In this document: positions 1-8,362 of the stretch, one piece after another
How positions within the stretch are numbered: the stretch's first letter is position 1
How the letters are laid out: each line of letters opens with the position of its first letter
Assembly: GCF_010668395.1 (NCBI RefSeq)
Contig: NZ_WUEY01000003.1
Coordinates: 434,001 to 498,000 of the forward strand
Source of the DNA: Martinezella lusitana
Lineage (GTDB): Bacteria > Pseudomonadota > Alphaproteobacteria > Rhizobiales > Rhizobiaceae
Reading direction: 5' to 3'
Length of the DNA: 64,000 nt
Made by a program: the position numbers and the translations under genes
The notes under the pieces: generated by a model
The model's database searches: none
What the model saw: the letters and a program-made list of their open reading frames with translations, nothing else
What the model was told of the DNA's origin: nothing

Positions 1-19
1 CAGGCTTCCACTTTCCGGT

Positions 20-1243
20 CTATTGCCCCAGGTTCGCTGCCGTTGCCGCCCCTTGAGATGCAATGCCCAACGGCGTGCCGATAAGGCTCAGGAACTTGCG
101 AATATCGACGGATGGATGACGCGAGACATAGATGACATCGCGGCTCTTGACCGGAAAGGTCTGCCCAACGATCAAGCTATCCGGGTGGGACATGTCGAAG
201 CGATAGACGATCGGATAGCGTCCCTTGTCATCCGGCGCCATCCCCTTGCGCAGCAGGTCCTGGAAACGGGCCGGACCGAGCAGGCTCCTGGCGATTTCGG
301 GCTCTTCGTAGCGGAACAGGAAGAAGCCTGTGGCATTGCTTGCCGCATCGACCGCGCCATGCCCCAGGGCAACGGCTTCGAGCAGATTGAGGTCGTTGGC
401 GCCAAACTCGATGCGTCCGCTTCCGCGAACGGAACCGAGCAAGGTGAAGGTTCTCGGATCACGCATGAGGAAAATCTGATCGCCGGGCTGGACATAGATG
501 TCCTCCGTGGGATGCTCGATGATCGATTTCAGCAGAACCGTTCCGGTCCGGTTACCACGAACCAGCGTGACGTAGGTTTCATAAGGCTGCGTTACGGGCC
601 CACCGGCCTTCGCAACGACCTCCGTGATCTTTTCCTTGGTCAGGTCCAACGGAACCAGCGAAGGGCGCCCGACCGCGCCTGAAACGGTGACGGTCCGCGA
701 CGCCGTACCCGTGCTCGTGACGATGACATCCGGTTCAACGGCCTTGGTCGCCAGAGCCGCGAGGATAGCCTTGCGTGCTTGCTCAAGCGTCTTGCCGACG
801 AAACGCACCGAGCCGGCGTAGGGAATTGCGGCCGTGCCATCCGGCTGCACAACGATATCCAGCGACACCTGCTTCGACTGTGCCGTCGAAAACAGACCAT
901 CGACACCCGCTTCGAAAATCGTGACCTTCAGCGCATCGCCGACGCCGATAACGACGGGCCCGACACCACCGCCTATGCCGAAACGGCGATTGAGGGTGGA
1001 GGAAACATAATCGGAAACGAGGCGCGCGCTACGGCTGTCTATATCCACGACATCGAAAACCGCAGCATTCCTGCGACCGAGCTCGGCGCCGGACTGACCG
1101 GCGTCGTCTACGATGGTACCTGCCAGCGGGCCTTCGCTCGAGACCGAATTACAACCCGCCAGAACTACGCAACAAAGTACGGCGCCAATACGAATCAATT
1201 GCAAAACCTCAAACTTATTAGCTGCCGCGATACCTGATGGCAT
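20..1243 (-). CDS. Polysaccharide export outer-membrane lipoprotein (Wza/KpsD-like OPX)
   Basis: A 407-aa OPX protein, expected to form the outer-membrane pore for capsule export. A hydrophobic N-terminus ends in a lipobox (VLAGC, Cys31), so it should be a lipoprotein. A poly-export domain follows (about residues 95-180, with the GVGDALKVTIFE and VVQPDGTAAIPYAG segments), then SLBB-like repeats to about residue 280. The ATG at 1243 has no clear ribosome site. A TTG at 1198 sits 8 nt after GAGG and would leave a short, typical lipoprotein signal, so the true start may be there. It is divergent from the capsule operon that begins at 1874, with a shared 630-bp AT-rich promoter region. KpsD and Wza types cannot be separated by eye. 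Confidence 0.85.
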   Translation of the reverse strand: MPSGIAAANKFEVLQLIRIGAVLCCVVLAGCNSVSSEGPLAGTIVDDAGQSGAELGRRNAAVFDVVDIDSRSARLVSDYVSSTLNRRFGIGGGVGPVVIGVGDALKVTIFEAGVDGLFSTAQSKQVSLDIVVQPDGTAAIPYAGSVRFVGKTLEQARKAILAALATKAVEPDVIVTSTGTASRTVTVSGAVGRPSLVPLDLTKEKITEVVAKAGGPVTQPYETYVTLVRGNRTGTVLLKSIIEHPTEDIYVQPGDQIFLMRDPRTFTLLGSVRGSGRIEFGANDLNLLEAVALGHGAVDAASNATGFFLFRYEEPEIARSLLGPARFQDLLRKGMAPDDKGRYPIVYRFDMSHPDSLIVGQTFPVKSRDVIYVSRHPSVDIRKFLSLIGTPLGIASQGAATAANLGQ

Positions 1244-1873
1244 GCACAGACATGGAATGCATCAAATCTATCGACGCCTTGAAAAGCATAACGGGCGCGC
1301 ATCAACAAGCCCGCATACTCGGAATACAATCAAAAAAATCGGATGCGATCATTGGGTGACACCTGATTTTCTACAACTGCCCGAACTCCAGGCTCAAGCA
1401 GAAGGGCAAAAACGCAACGGTACTGTTACGAATTGAAGTATTTAAATTAAAATTCACTGAATCGGACAAGATGTCATCCAAGCAAGCAGCCTCCGATATA
1501 TCGAAATATCCGGAAATGATATCAACTTCAGGTTTTCGAAAAGCGATTTCCTATTTGGAGAAACGAACGCCCGAGTCATCTTATAAGGAGTTTTTGACGG
1601 TTTGATCTAACGCATTCCAGCGTTTCAAGCTTTAGGATTGACAACGCCCCCTCCTGAAAAAGATTTCGATTTCCAGAGGTAACGCAGATTTTGCTTGCGA
1701 CACCGCTGCGATAATGATTTGCAAGCTAATGATTGGTTTCTGTAGTTTATATCAACTTGATGCAGAGAATTGCCATCTCGGTGAATAATGGATGATTATA
1801 ATCGTATCTGTTGGAATCTCTCCAGTAATTCGTCTTCTTGGCACCAATATCTGTTGAAATGAAGGTTGAGTCG
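1244..1873. promoter_or_regulatory. AT-rich divergent intergenic region between the two capsule transcription units
   Basis: About 630 bases with no convincing gene. It is clearly more AT-rich than its surroundings, for example around 1436-1460 and 1680-1800, and must hold the promoters of the export lipoprotein (minus) and the capsule operon (plus). No specific operator could be assigned by eye. Confidence 0.5.
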
Positions 1874-2710
1874 ATGCTCGGTTTTTCAAGGCTATTGCAA
1901 AAAAAGAAGCCGAAAGAACCCTTGGAAATATTCGATCAATACGAGCAAGGTGTGCCAAGCCACCAAAATGCTATCGATGCCCTTTCCGGCTGGAACTGCG
2001 CTTTTCCGAAGAATCTCAATCTCAACGCAGGAAATCTGCCTCTCTACGCGGACGACCGCATCGAATGGGCTTTGAAGACCTTCGGCTCCATCGAAGGAAA
2101 AAAGATCCTGGAAGTCGGGCCGCTGGAAGGGATGCATACCTACATGCTGCATAGCCGGAGCCCGGCGCATATCGACTCGATCGAGGCGAATCGTCTCTGT
2201 TTTCTCAGATGCCTCGTCACGAAGCAGATTTTGAATATCGGCAGTGCTTCGTTCATGTTGGGCGACATACAAAAATGGCTGATGGAGCGAGAAGACACAT
2301 ATGATTTCGCGCTGGCATCCGGCGTGCTCTACCATATGGCCGATCCCGGCGAATTTCTTCGCTTGCTGGCCGCCCGCGCGAACGCCGTGTTCATCTGGAC
2401 GCATTTTTTTCTGGAAGAGGCGATGCCCGAGGGCGACGTACGCCGAATCCCTTTCAGCGGCAAAGTGGAAACAAAGATAATCGAGGGCGTTCCGCTTCGC
2501 TACTATGAGCGGAGCTACCAGCACGCCAACGCCAATGCATCGTTCTGCGGCGGCATGAAGGATCGCCATTTCTGGATGCATCGTGACGACATATTGATGC
2601 TGCTGGAGAAACTCGGCTATAGCGAAATCACCATCAGGGACGAGAACCTCAAGCACGCCGGCGGCCCGAGTTTCTCGCTTCTTGCCCGTAAAGCCTCTGC
2701 CACGCCTTGA
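1874..2710 (+). CDS. Class I SAM-dependent methyltransferase, capsule locus
   Basis: A 278-aa protein and the first gene of the plus-strand capsule run. The Rossmann motif I appears as KKILEVGPLEGMHTYML (about residues 76-92), followed by an acidic residue in DSIEANRL and a motif near DFALASGVLYHMADPGEF, which fits a class I methyltransferase. The substrate is unknown; a sugar or a polymer end is likely given its neighbours. ATG 1874 is chosen because AAGG lies about 8 nt upstream (1862-1865). In-frame starts at 1838 (TTG) and 1859 (ATG) lack such a site. Confidence 0.75.
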   Translation: MLGFSRLLQKKKPKEPLEIFDQYEQGVPSHQNAIDALSGWNCAFPKNLNLNAGNLPLYADDRIEWALKTFGSIEGKKILEVGPLEGMHTYMLHSRSPAHIDSIEANRLCFLRCLVTKQILNIGSASFMLGDIQKWLMEREDTYDFALASGVLYHMADPGEFLRLLAARANAVFIWTHFFLEEAMPEGDVRRIPFSGKVETKIIEGVPLRYYERSYQHANANASFCGGMKDRHFWMHRDDILMLLEKLGYSEITIRDENLKHAGGPSFSLLARKASATP

Positions 2711-2853
2711 CGGAGGGAAGGCCATGCCGTGGATTGATCCCAGCAGCAACGCGATGCGCCTTGCCGTCTTGAGACCCATGCTTGCGAATTTCCAATCTTT
2801 CAACTGCGGCAGCACTGGCGGAACGAGCCGTGCCGAGATGCCGGAGGATCTGT

Positions 2854-3903
2854 TTGCTTTTTAATCTCGAATACGATCGCGGCACGGTTCTCGAAGGCTA
2901 CCTTATTCCAGATGGCTTTTCCGACCTCCCGTCCATCAGAGTATCGGATGCCGACGGCGAGCTGATGGTCCTTCCCTGCGACCAGATCAAGCAGGCGGTC
3001 ATCGATTCCGGCAGGCATGAGAACGGGCGAGTGGGATTCAAGCTGGATACGAAGATCATTCCCGATCTCGCCAGCCGCACCACGCTCATGATCCACGACG
3101 CAAAATCCGGATTGCTGATCTATCGGCGCCCCCAGGTGCCGAAAGTGGTGCCGATGAAAGTCGTGCGGCTCGAGACCCAGCTTCTGCCCATGGTGAAATT
3201 CGACTACCATTGCGGCCGCCAGTTCCAGTATGAACTCTCATCGGTCGAACGCTTCGGCCATGAGACCGCGCTCCAAGCCTTTCACCTGAACGCGATCCAG
3301 TCGATCTACATCAGCGGGCGCCTGCTGATGCGCAATTACGAGGAGTTTCTGGATAAGGGCTTCAAGGCGTTCGTCCTGCTCACCGACCCTTACTACGAAA
3401 TGGCCTTGCGCATCTTCCTTCTCAAGCGGATGGCGACGACCCAGATTTCGTTTTTTGGCGATCGAGACAAGATCATCCTCGCTCCGGCCGCCGAGCACTT
3501 TGCGGACATCGATCTCGTCAGCGAAACCGCACTAAAGATGGCGCTGAAAAAGGCGTCGCAAAATGTAAGAAATGTTCTGGTATCCCCGGTGACACGACAG
3601 CTGGTCACAACGACACCGGAACAACACATCACGCGCGGCGATGTTGCTGCCGCGATAGACCTATTGTCCCGATTTGCTATTGTCGGTCATGACACCGATA
3701 GCATCCGGTTTCAGAATGCGCTCGGGGAATTACTTGGAATTTCGATCGGAGATCTTCCGCTACATGCAAGACATAGTACGCTGGAGGAGATTGCAGCGAG
3801 GTTGCGTTCATTGCATATTGCCGAATTGATGCTTGAAGAGGATCTGATTTTCGATCACTACGTGCGGGAGGCGATCAAACCGACTACGCCCGGATTGCGA
3901 TAG
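2854..3903 (+). CDS. Unknown protein in the capsule operon
   Basis: About 349 aa and not recognised. It lacks a signal peptide and membrane segments, so it is probably cytoplasmic. The middle holds a segment around SIYISGRLLMRNYEEFLDKGF and the C-terminus the region FAIVGHDTDSIRFQNAL, faintly like sugar-chain-modifying (sulfotransferase-type) proteins, but not enough to name it. The start is uncertain: the open frame runs back to TTG 2782, but a GGAGG at 2843-2847 sits 6 nt before TTG 2854. Its stop lies 16 nt before the KpsE-like gene, so it is almost certainly co-transcribed with the export genes and likely acts on the same polymer. Confidence 0.65.
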   Translation: MLFNLEYDRGTVLEGYLIPDGFSDLPSIRVSDADGELMVLPCDQIKQAVIDSGRHENGRVGFKLDTKIIPDLASRTTLMIHDAKSGLLIYRRPQVPKVVPMKVVRLETQLLPMVKFDYHCGRQFQYELSSVERFGHETALQAFHLNAIQSIYISGRLLMRNYEEFLDKGFKAFVLLTDPYYEMALRIFLLKRMATTQISFFGDRDKIILAPAAEHFADIDLVSETALKMALKKASQNVRNVLVSPVTRQLVTTTPEQHITRGDVAAAIDLLSRFAIVGHDTDSIRFQNALGELLGISIGDLPLHARHSTLEEIAARLRSLHIAELMLEEDLIFDHYVREAIKPTTPGLR

Positions 3904-3919
3904 ACGGATGTAAGCCAAC

Positions 3920-5224
3920 ATGCCTAAAGCAGCGATTGAAGATAAGACGAAAGAATCGTTTACGAAAGCGGTCTCGGGCAGGCATCTGCTGCCGTCGCTG
4001 TTTCGCCGTCGCACGCCTGCCAGCCGCGACCGCAACGACATCGAAGAGATTGAATATATTCCGGTTCTCGACGGGCCGGCGCCCAAGACGCAATCCGGAG
4101 GAAAGCCGCCGCTCAGGCTGTTGGGCTTCCTGCTGCTCGTTGTTCTGCCGTTTCTGGCCAGCTCCGTCTATTATGCCTTCATCGCTTCGGACCAATATGT
4201 TGCCGAGGCCCGCTTTGCCGTTCGCTCGGTCTCGGGTTCCGGTTCCGATGCGGATGACAAATCGGACAATAACGACACCGCACAGAATACCGGTTCGGGC
4301 GTCGGCGCTCTTTCCATGCGCTCCGCCACCCAGGACGCCTATGTCGTCACCAGTTTTATCCACTCCTCAGAGATCCTAAAGAGGATCAGTGGCGAGATCG
4401 ACTACAAGGCGATATTCACGAAAGGCGATACGGATTTTCTTTCCCGCTTCTCCGCGTCCGAGCCTGACGAGGAATTCCTGAAGTATTGGAACGATCATGT
4501 CAGCGCCTATATCGACGTCTCCTCCGGCATCATAACGCTGAAGATCAGGGCATTCTCTCCCGAGGATTCGGTAAGGCTCGCGAATGCGGTCATTCAGGAA
4601 AGCGAAAAGCTTATCAACGAGCTGTCCGAACGAGCACGCAACGATATCGTGCAGAGCATGAAGGCCGACCTCGAGAAGAGCGGAAAGACCTACAGCGACG
4701 CCCTATTGGCGTTGAACCAGTTTCAGCACACATCGGGCCTGCTCAGCCCCGAAGCGCAGGCCAAGGACAGCGGTACAATTCTCACGGGCCTTCTCGCGCA
4801 GAAGCTGGATTTCGAAACGCGCCTTTTCGTCATGCGGCAATCCAACGCCGACGGCTCTCCGACCTATCAACAGCTGAGTCTCGCCAAAGACAGCTTGGAT
4901 GCCCAGATCGAAAAGATGAAATCAGGACTGACCGGTCCTGAAAACGCAAGCCTTGCAAAGGCTTTGCTGGAATATTCCAGGCTCGATACCGATCGCATGA
5001 TAGCACAAAAGCTATACGAGAGTTCGCAGAAGAACTACGACACCGTGCTCGCGGAAGCCCTGCGCAAGACGCTATATCTCGCAGTCTTCGTCAGGCCGAC
5101 GCTACCGGAAGAAGCAATGTTCCCCAGGCGCATCAGCACGCCGCTGATCATATTGCTCGCCCTCACGGTTGCCTGGGCGACCCTCTCGCTCATCTGGGCG
5201 TCCGTGGAGGATCACCGAGTATGA
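3920..5224 (+). CDS. kpsE: Capsule export inner-membrane protein, KpsE-like (first copy)
   Basis: A 434-aa membrane-periplasmic adaptor of ABC-type capsule exporters, linking the inner-membrane transporter to the outer-membrane channel. A transmembrane helix lies at about 65-90 (LLGFLLLVVLPFLASSVYYA), a large periplasmic part with coiled-coil-prone helices between about 230 and 370, and a second helix near the C-terminus (about 400-425). The ASDQYVAEARFAVRS segment after the first helix is typical of the family. The cytoplasmic N-terminus of about 60 residues is basic. It is 13 nt upstream of kpsT and has a diverged paralogue on the other side of kpsT. Confidence 0.85.
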   Translation: MPKAAIEDKTKESFTKAVSGRHLLPSLFRRRTPASRDRNDIEEIEYIPVLDGPAPKTQSGGKPPLRLLGFLLLVVLPFLASSVYYAFIASDQYVAEARFAVRSVSGSGSDADDKSDNNDTAQNTGSGVGALSMRSATQDAYVVTSFIHSSEILKRISGEIDYKAIFTKGDTDFLSRFSASEPDEEFLKYWNDHVSAYIDVSSGIITLKIRAFSPEDSVRLANAVIQESEKLINELSERARNDIVQSMKADLEKSGKTYSDALLALNQFQHTSGLLSPEAQAKDSGTILTGLLAQKLDFETRLFVMRQSNADGSPTYQQLSLAKDSLDAQIEKMKSGLTGPENASLAKALLEYSRLDTDRMIAQKLYESSQKNYDTVLAEALRKTLYLAVFVRPTLPEEAMFPRRISTPLIILLALTVAWATLSLIWASVEDHRV

Positions 5225-5237
5225 GCGGCGATGCACC

Positions 5238-5891
5238 ATGATCCGCTTCAAGAACGTCTCCAAGTTCTTCAAGACCCCAAACGGCAGGAAGATCATTCTG
5301 GACCGGGTGAGCTGTGAATTTGCGTCCGGTTATTCCTACGGCCTCCTCGGCGTGAACGGCGCGGGAAAATCGACGACGATCCGAATGATCGCGGGCACTA
5401 TTCTGGCCAACTCCGGCAAGATTTCAAAGGATGTACGCGTCTCCTGGCCGCTGGGGCTCAGCAGCGGCTTCAACCCCTATATGACCGGCCGGGCCAATCT
5501 GCATTTCGTCGCCCGGGCTTACGGCGAAGACGTGCGACGCGTCTCCCGTTTTGTGGAGGAGTTCGCCGAGCTTGGCGATTATATTGATGCGCCGGTGCGC
5601 ACGTACTCTTCGGGGATGAGCGCGCGACTGGCCTTCGGGCTCTCAATGGCGATCGAGTTCGAATGCTATCTGGTCGACGAGGTGCTGGCCGTCGGCGACG
5701 CCCGGTTTCAAGAACGTTGTCGGGCGGCATTCGAAAGTCGACGCAAGACTTCCGACATCATCATGGTCTCGCACAGCATGAACATGATCAAGAAGCACTG
5801 CGATAAAGGCATGGTGCTCGTGGACGGCAGGCTTGTTGTTTTCGACAAGGTCGAGCAAGCTATTGAAGCCTATTACAGATTGAACCGATAA
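5238..5891 (+). CDS. kpsT: Capsule polysaccharide ABC transporter ATP-binding protein KpsT
   Basis: A 217-aa nucleotide-binding subunit that powers export of lipid-linked capsule chains. Walker A is GVNGAGKST (38-46), the signature is YSSGMSARLAF, Walker B is CYLVDEVLAVGD, and the H-loop is IMVSHSMN. The length matches KpsT, which argues for ATG 5238 rather than the longer in-frame extension back to 5169, since that would overlap the preceding gene. It lies between two KpsE-like genes. The permease KpsM that must partner it is not in this window. Confidence 0.92.
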   Translation: MIRFKNVSKFFKTPNGRKIILDRVSCEFASGYSYGLLGVNGAGKSTTIRMIAGTILANSGKISKDVRVSWPLGLSSGFNPYMTGRANLHFVARAYGEDVRRVSRFVEEFAELGDYIDAPVRTYSSGMSARLAFGLSMAIEFECYLVDEVLAVGDARFQERCRAAFESRRKTSDIIMVSHSMNMIKKHCDKGMVLVDGRLVVFDKVEQAIEAYYRLNR

Positions 5892-5920
5892 CGTTAGAAG
5901 GATTGCCGGTACGGCCCAAT

Positions 5921-7186
5921 ATGGCTCAAGATAGCGGAAACACGTCCAAGGCCGTTGAGCTCACGGCGACCAAGCAAAGCCGCGAGGTTGCGGCGAGGCT
6001 GTCGGTTACTGCGCGCAAACTGCGTTTCTCGACGTCGAGAAGGAGTCAGCTGTTCAAGGCTGTCGGCCTCAGACCGCGCCCGCTCGAGCAAGTCATTCAA
6101 AAAGTGTCGCTGCTTTCGGCTGTTCTTTTGCTTGTCGTGCCCAACCTGGCTTCCATCTATTATTTTACGTGCGTGGCTTCCGATCAATATCAATCCGAAG
6201 CACGCTTCACGGTCCGTTCATCGAGCCCGGCGCTCGGCAAGAACCAGTTGGCGAAGGTCACCGGCTTGCCGACCACGCAAATCGTCCAGGATACCCAGAT
6301 CGTCACGAACTTCATTCAAAGCAAGGACATGCTGACGGCTCTTGAGGGCAAGATCGATCTGCGGAAAATCTATGGCGATTCATCGATCGATCCGATCGCG
6401 CGGCTGAAAAAGGATGCCAGCTCGGAAAAGCTGCTCGACTACTGGGAAGATATCGTATCGGTGAAAGTCGACGCGAACAGCGGTATCGTAACGGTCAAGC
6501 TACGCGCTTTTTCGGCGGCCGATTCCCAGCGGGTTTTAGAGGCGGTCGTCGAGGCTTCCGAAGGGGCGGTCAACGAGGTCAACAATCGCATCTGGCGGGA
6601 TGTCATCACCACGGCGCAAACCAACCTGGACAACGCAAAAAATCAATTGCAGACGGCGCGAGAACATCTTTTGAGCGCCCGCAATCAATCGGGCGTTCTC
6701 AGCGTCGAAGGGTCGTCGACCATCTTGTCGACGTTGATATCGACGGTGCAAACCGAGAGAATAGGCCTCCAACAAAAATATGATGCGATGCTGGGCACGG
6801 TGTCCGCCGATGCTCCTCAGATGCGCATTCTCAAACGCGAAATCGATAGCAAGCAGAAGCAGCTGGATCAATTGAACAGCCAGATTGCCGGGCAGAACAA
6901 ATCGGAACAGAACCTCGCGGATGTGTCGGTGGATCTGTCCCAGCGGGAGCTCGAGCAAAGTCTTGCGGAGCAGCAGTTCGCAACGAGCATGAAGACGCTG
7001 GAACAGGTTCAGTTCGTCAGCAAGCAGCAGCTTCTTTACCTCGACACATTTCTCGCACCCAGCCTGCCGGACGAGGCCGAATATCCCAAGCGAGCGCTTT
7101 GGATCGGCGTCATCCTTGCGGCGAGCCTGGCGATCTGGGGCATCGTCGTCGGCGTGCTGTCGAATATCCGAAGTCGTTTGACGTAA
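5921..7186 (+). CDS. Capsule export inner-membrane protein, KpsE-like (second copy)
   Basis: About 421 aa with the same architecture as the gene at 3920: cytoplasmic N-terminus, a helix near residues 62-85 (LLSAVLLLVVPNLASIYYF), the family segment ASDQYQSEARFTVRSS, a long coiled-coil-prone periplasmic region (about 200-350) and a C-terminal membrane helix. The two copies share the motif but are clearly diverged, so this is not a recent duplication. The start is ambiguous: AGAAGGA (5896-5902) touches a TTG at 5903, while ATG 5921 lies 18 nt downstream; the ATG is used here. Its role is as for KpsE, perhaps as a hetero-oligomer partner or chain-length modulator. Confidence 0.8.
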   Translation: MAQDSGNTSKAVELTATKQSREVAARLSVTARKLRFSTSRRSQLFKAVGLRPRPLEQVIQKVSLLSAVLLLVVPNLASIYYFTCVASDQYQSEARFTVRSSSPALGKNQLAKVTGLPTTQIVQDTQIVTNFIQSKDMLTALEGKIDLRKIYGDSSIDPIARLKKDASSEKLLDYWEDIVSVKVDANSGIVTVKLRAFSAADSQRVLEAVVEASEGAVNEVNNRIWRDVITTAQTNLDNAKNQLQTAREHLLSARNQSGVLSVEGSSTILSTLISTVQTERIGLQQKYDAMLGTVSADAPQMRILKREIDSKQKQLDQLNSQIAGQNKSEQNLADVSVDLSQRELEQSLAEQQFATSMKTLEQVQFVSKQQLLYLDTFLAPSLPDEAEYPKRALWIGVILAASLAIWGIVVGVLSNIRSRLT

Positions 7187-7203
7187 GTTGCGCAGGCGGC
7201 CCC

Positions 7204-8316
7204 ATGCAGATTCTACGCAACGTCATCTACAAACTGCTTCCCCGGCCCCGGTCGCTGGGAAGGCCGGCGGAGAATAGGCATCGTATCGCGACACGGCTTC
7301 TTATCCTGTCGCGACATCCCAACCCCAGCGTCAGCTATTACCTTGACGAGCGAACCAAAACGCTCGGCGAGATCCCTGTGATCATGAAAGGCCTCGACGA
7401 CCCCCTGGATGGGATCGAAAGCGACGGGCTTTTTGTGATTATTTGCCGTTACATCAAGCCGCCGCATATTCGCTGGCTGGAGCAGCGGCGCGAACGTCTC
7501 GCCGGAGTGGCGTACTTCGTTGACGACGATATCGCCGCCGTGGTCGCCGGCAACGAGGCAAACTGGGACTATAAGTTCAGATTGCTGAGATTGGCCATTC
7601 GCCCGTTGCCCCGGGTCAACCGGCTCCTGACGGACATCTGGTCCTCCACCGAAACCCTGGCGGATTCCCTCGCTACTGCGGGCCATCGGATCGATGTTCT
7701 CGCCCCGCTGCCGGCGGAGCCGGCTCACGGCGCGGCATCTGCCGAAGACCAGGATGCTGCCCCGCTGCAGATGGTCTATCACGCCACCGGCGTTCACCGC
7801 CGCGAGCATGAGTTCCTGATGCCCGTCGTCAGAACCGCGATGGAAAAGCACGTCAACCTGCATTTTGAAGTGTTCGCCGGGGGCGGCCTCGCGCGCCGAT
7901 GGAGCCGGCAGGGAATCGATGCCACGCGGATTGCGATCCGACCACCCTTGTCGTGGCCGGCCTATCTTGCCAAGACAACGCATCATGCCGCCGACATCGC
8001 CCTGGCGCCCCTCCTGGCGGGAAAGACGAATGCGAGCCGTTCCGACACCAAGCGGATCGACATCAGCCGCTTGCAGGCGGCCGCGATCTTCTCCCGATGC
8101 CCAACGTTCGCGCGTTGCGCCGTCGCCGGAGAGTTTCACATCGACAATACTCCGGAGGCGTGGCTGACAGCCATAGACCAGCTGGTGGGCAACCGGGAGC
8201 GTCGGCTCGCCGCTCGCGATGCCACAAGAAATTCGATCGAGAAAATGCGCCTGCATGCGAACCCGGCATTTCCCGGCATATGTTTCGAGCCGCTCGGCGG
8301 CTTAGCCCAGATCTGA
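7204..8316 (+). CDS. Glycosyltransferase-like protein, capsule locus
   Basis: About 370 aa. The opening (RLLILSRHPNPSVSYYLDER) and the later HFEVFAGGGLARRWSRQGID and ADIALAPLLAGKTNASRSDTKRIDI stretches look like the second half of a GT-B glycosyltransferase, where an acidic/ALAPL segment binds the nucleotide sugar. The family is not certain. ATG 7204 is preferred because the longer frame from 7099 would run through the end of the KpsE-like gene. It probably transfers a sugar during capsule chain synthesis. Confidence 0.6.
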   Translation: MQILRNVIYKLLPRPRSLGRPAENRHRIATRLLILSRHPNPSVSYYLDERTKTLGEIPVIMKGLDDPLDGIESDGLFVIICRYIKPPHIRWLEQRRERLAGVAYFVDDDIAAVVAGNEANWDYKFRLLRLAIRPLPRVNRLLTDIWSSTETLADSLATAGHRIDVLAPLPAEPAHGAASAEDQDAAPLQMVYHATGVHRREHEFLMPVVRTAMEKHVNLHFEVFAGGGLARRWSRQGIDATRIAIRPPLSWPAYLAKTTHHAADIALAPLLAGKTNASRSDTKRIDISRLQAAAIFSRCPTFARCAVAGEFHIDNTPEAWLTAIDQLVGNRERRLAARDATRNSIEKMRLHANPAFPGICFEPLGGLAQI

Positions 8317-8362
8317 AATCTCATAAACGACGCCTCAAGGCGTCCGGATAAACAATATTTCG

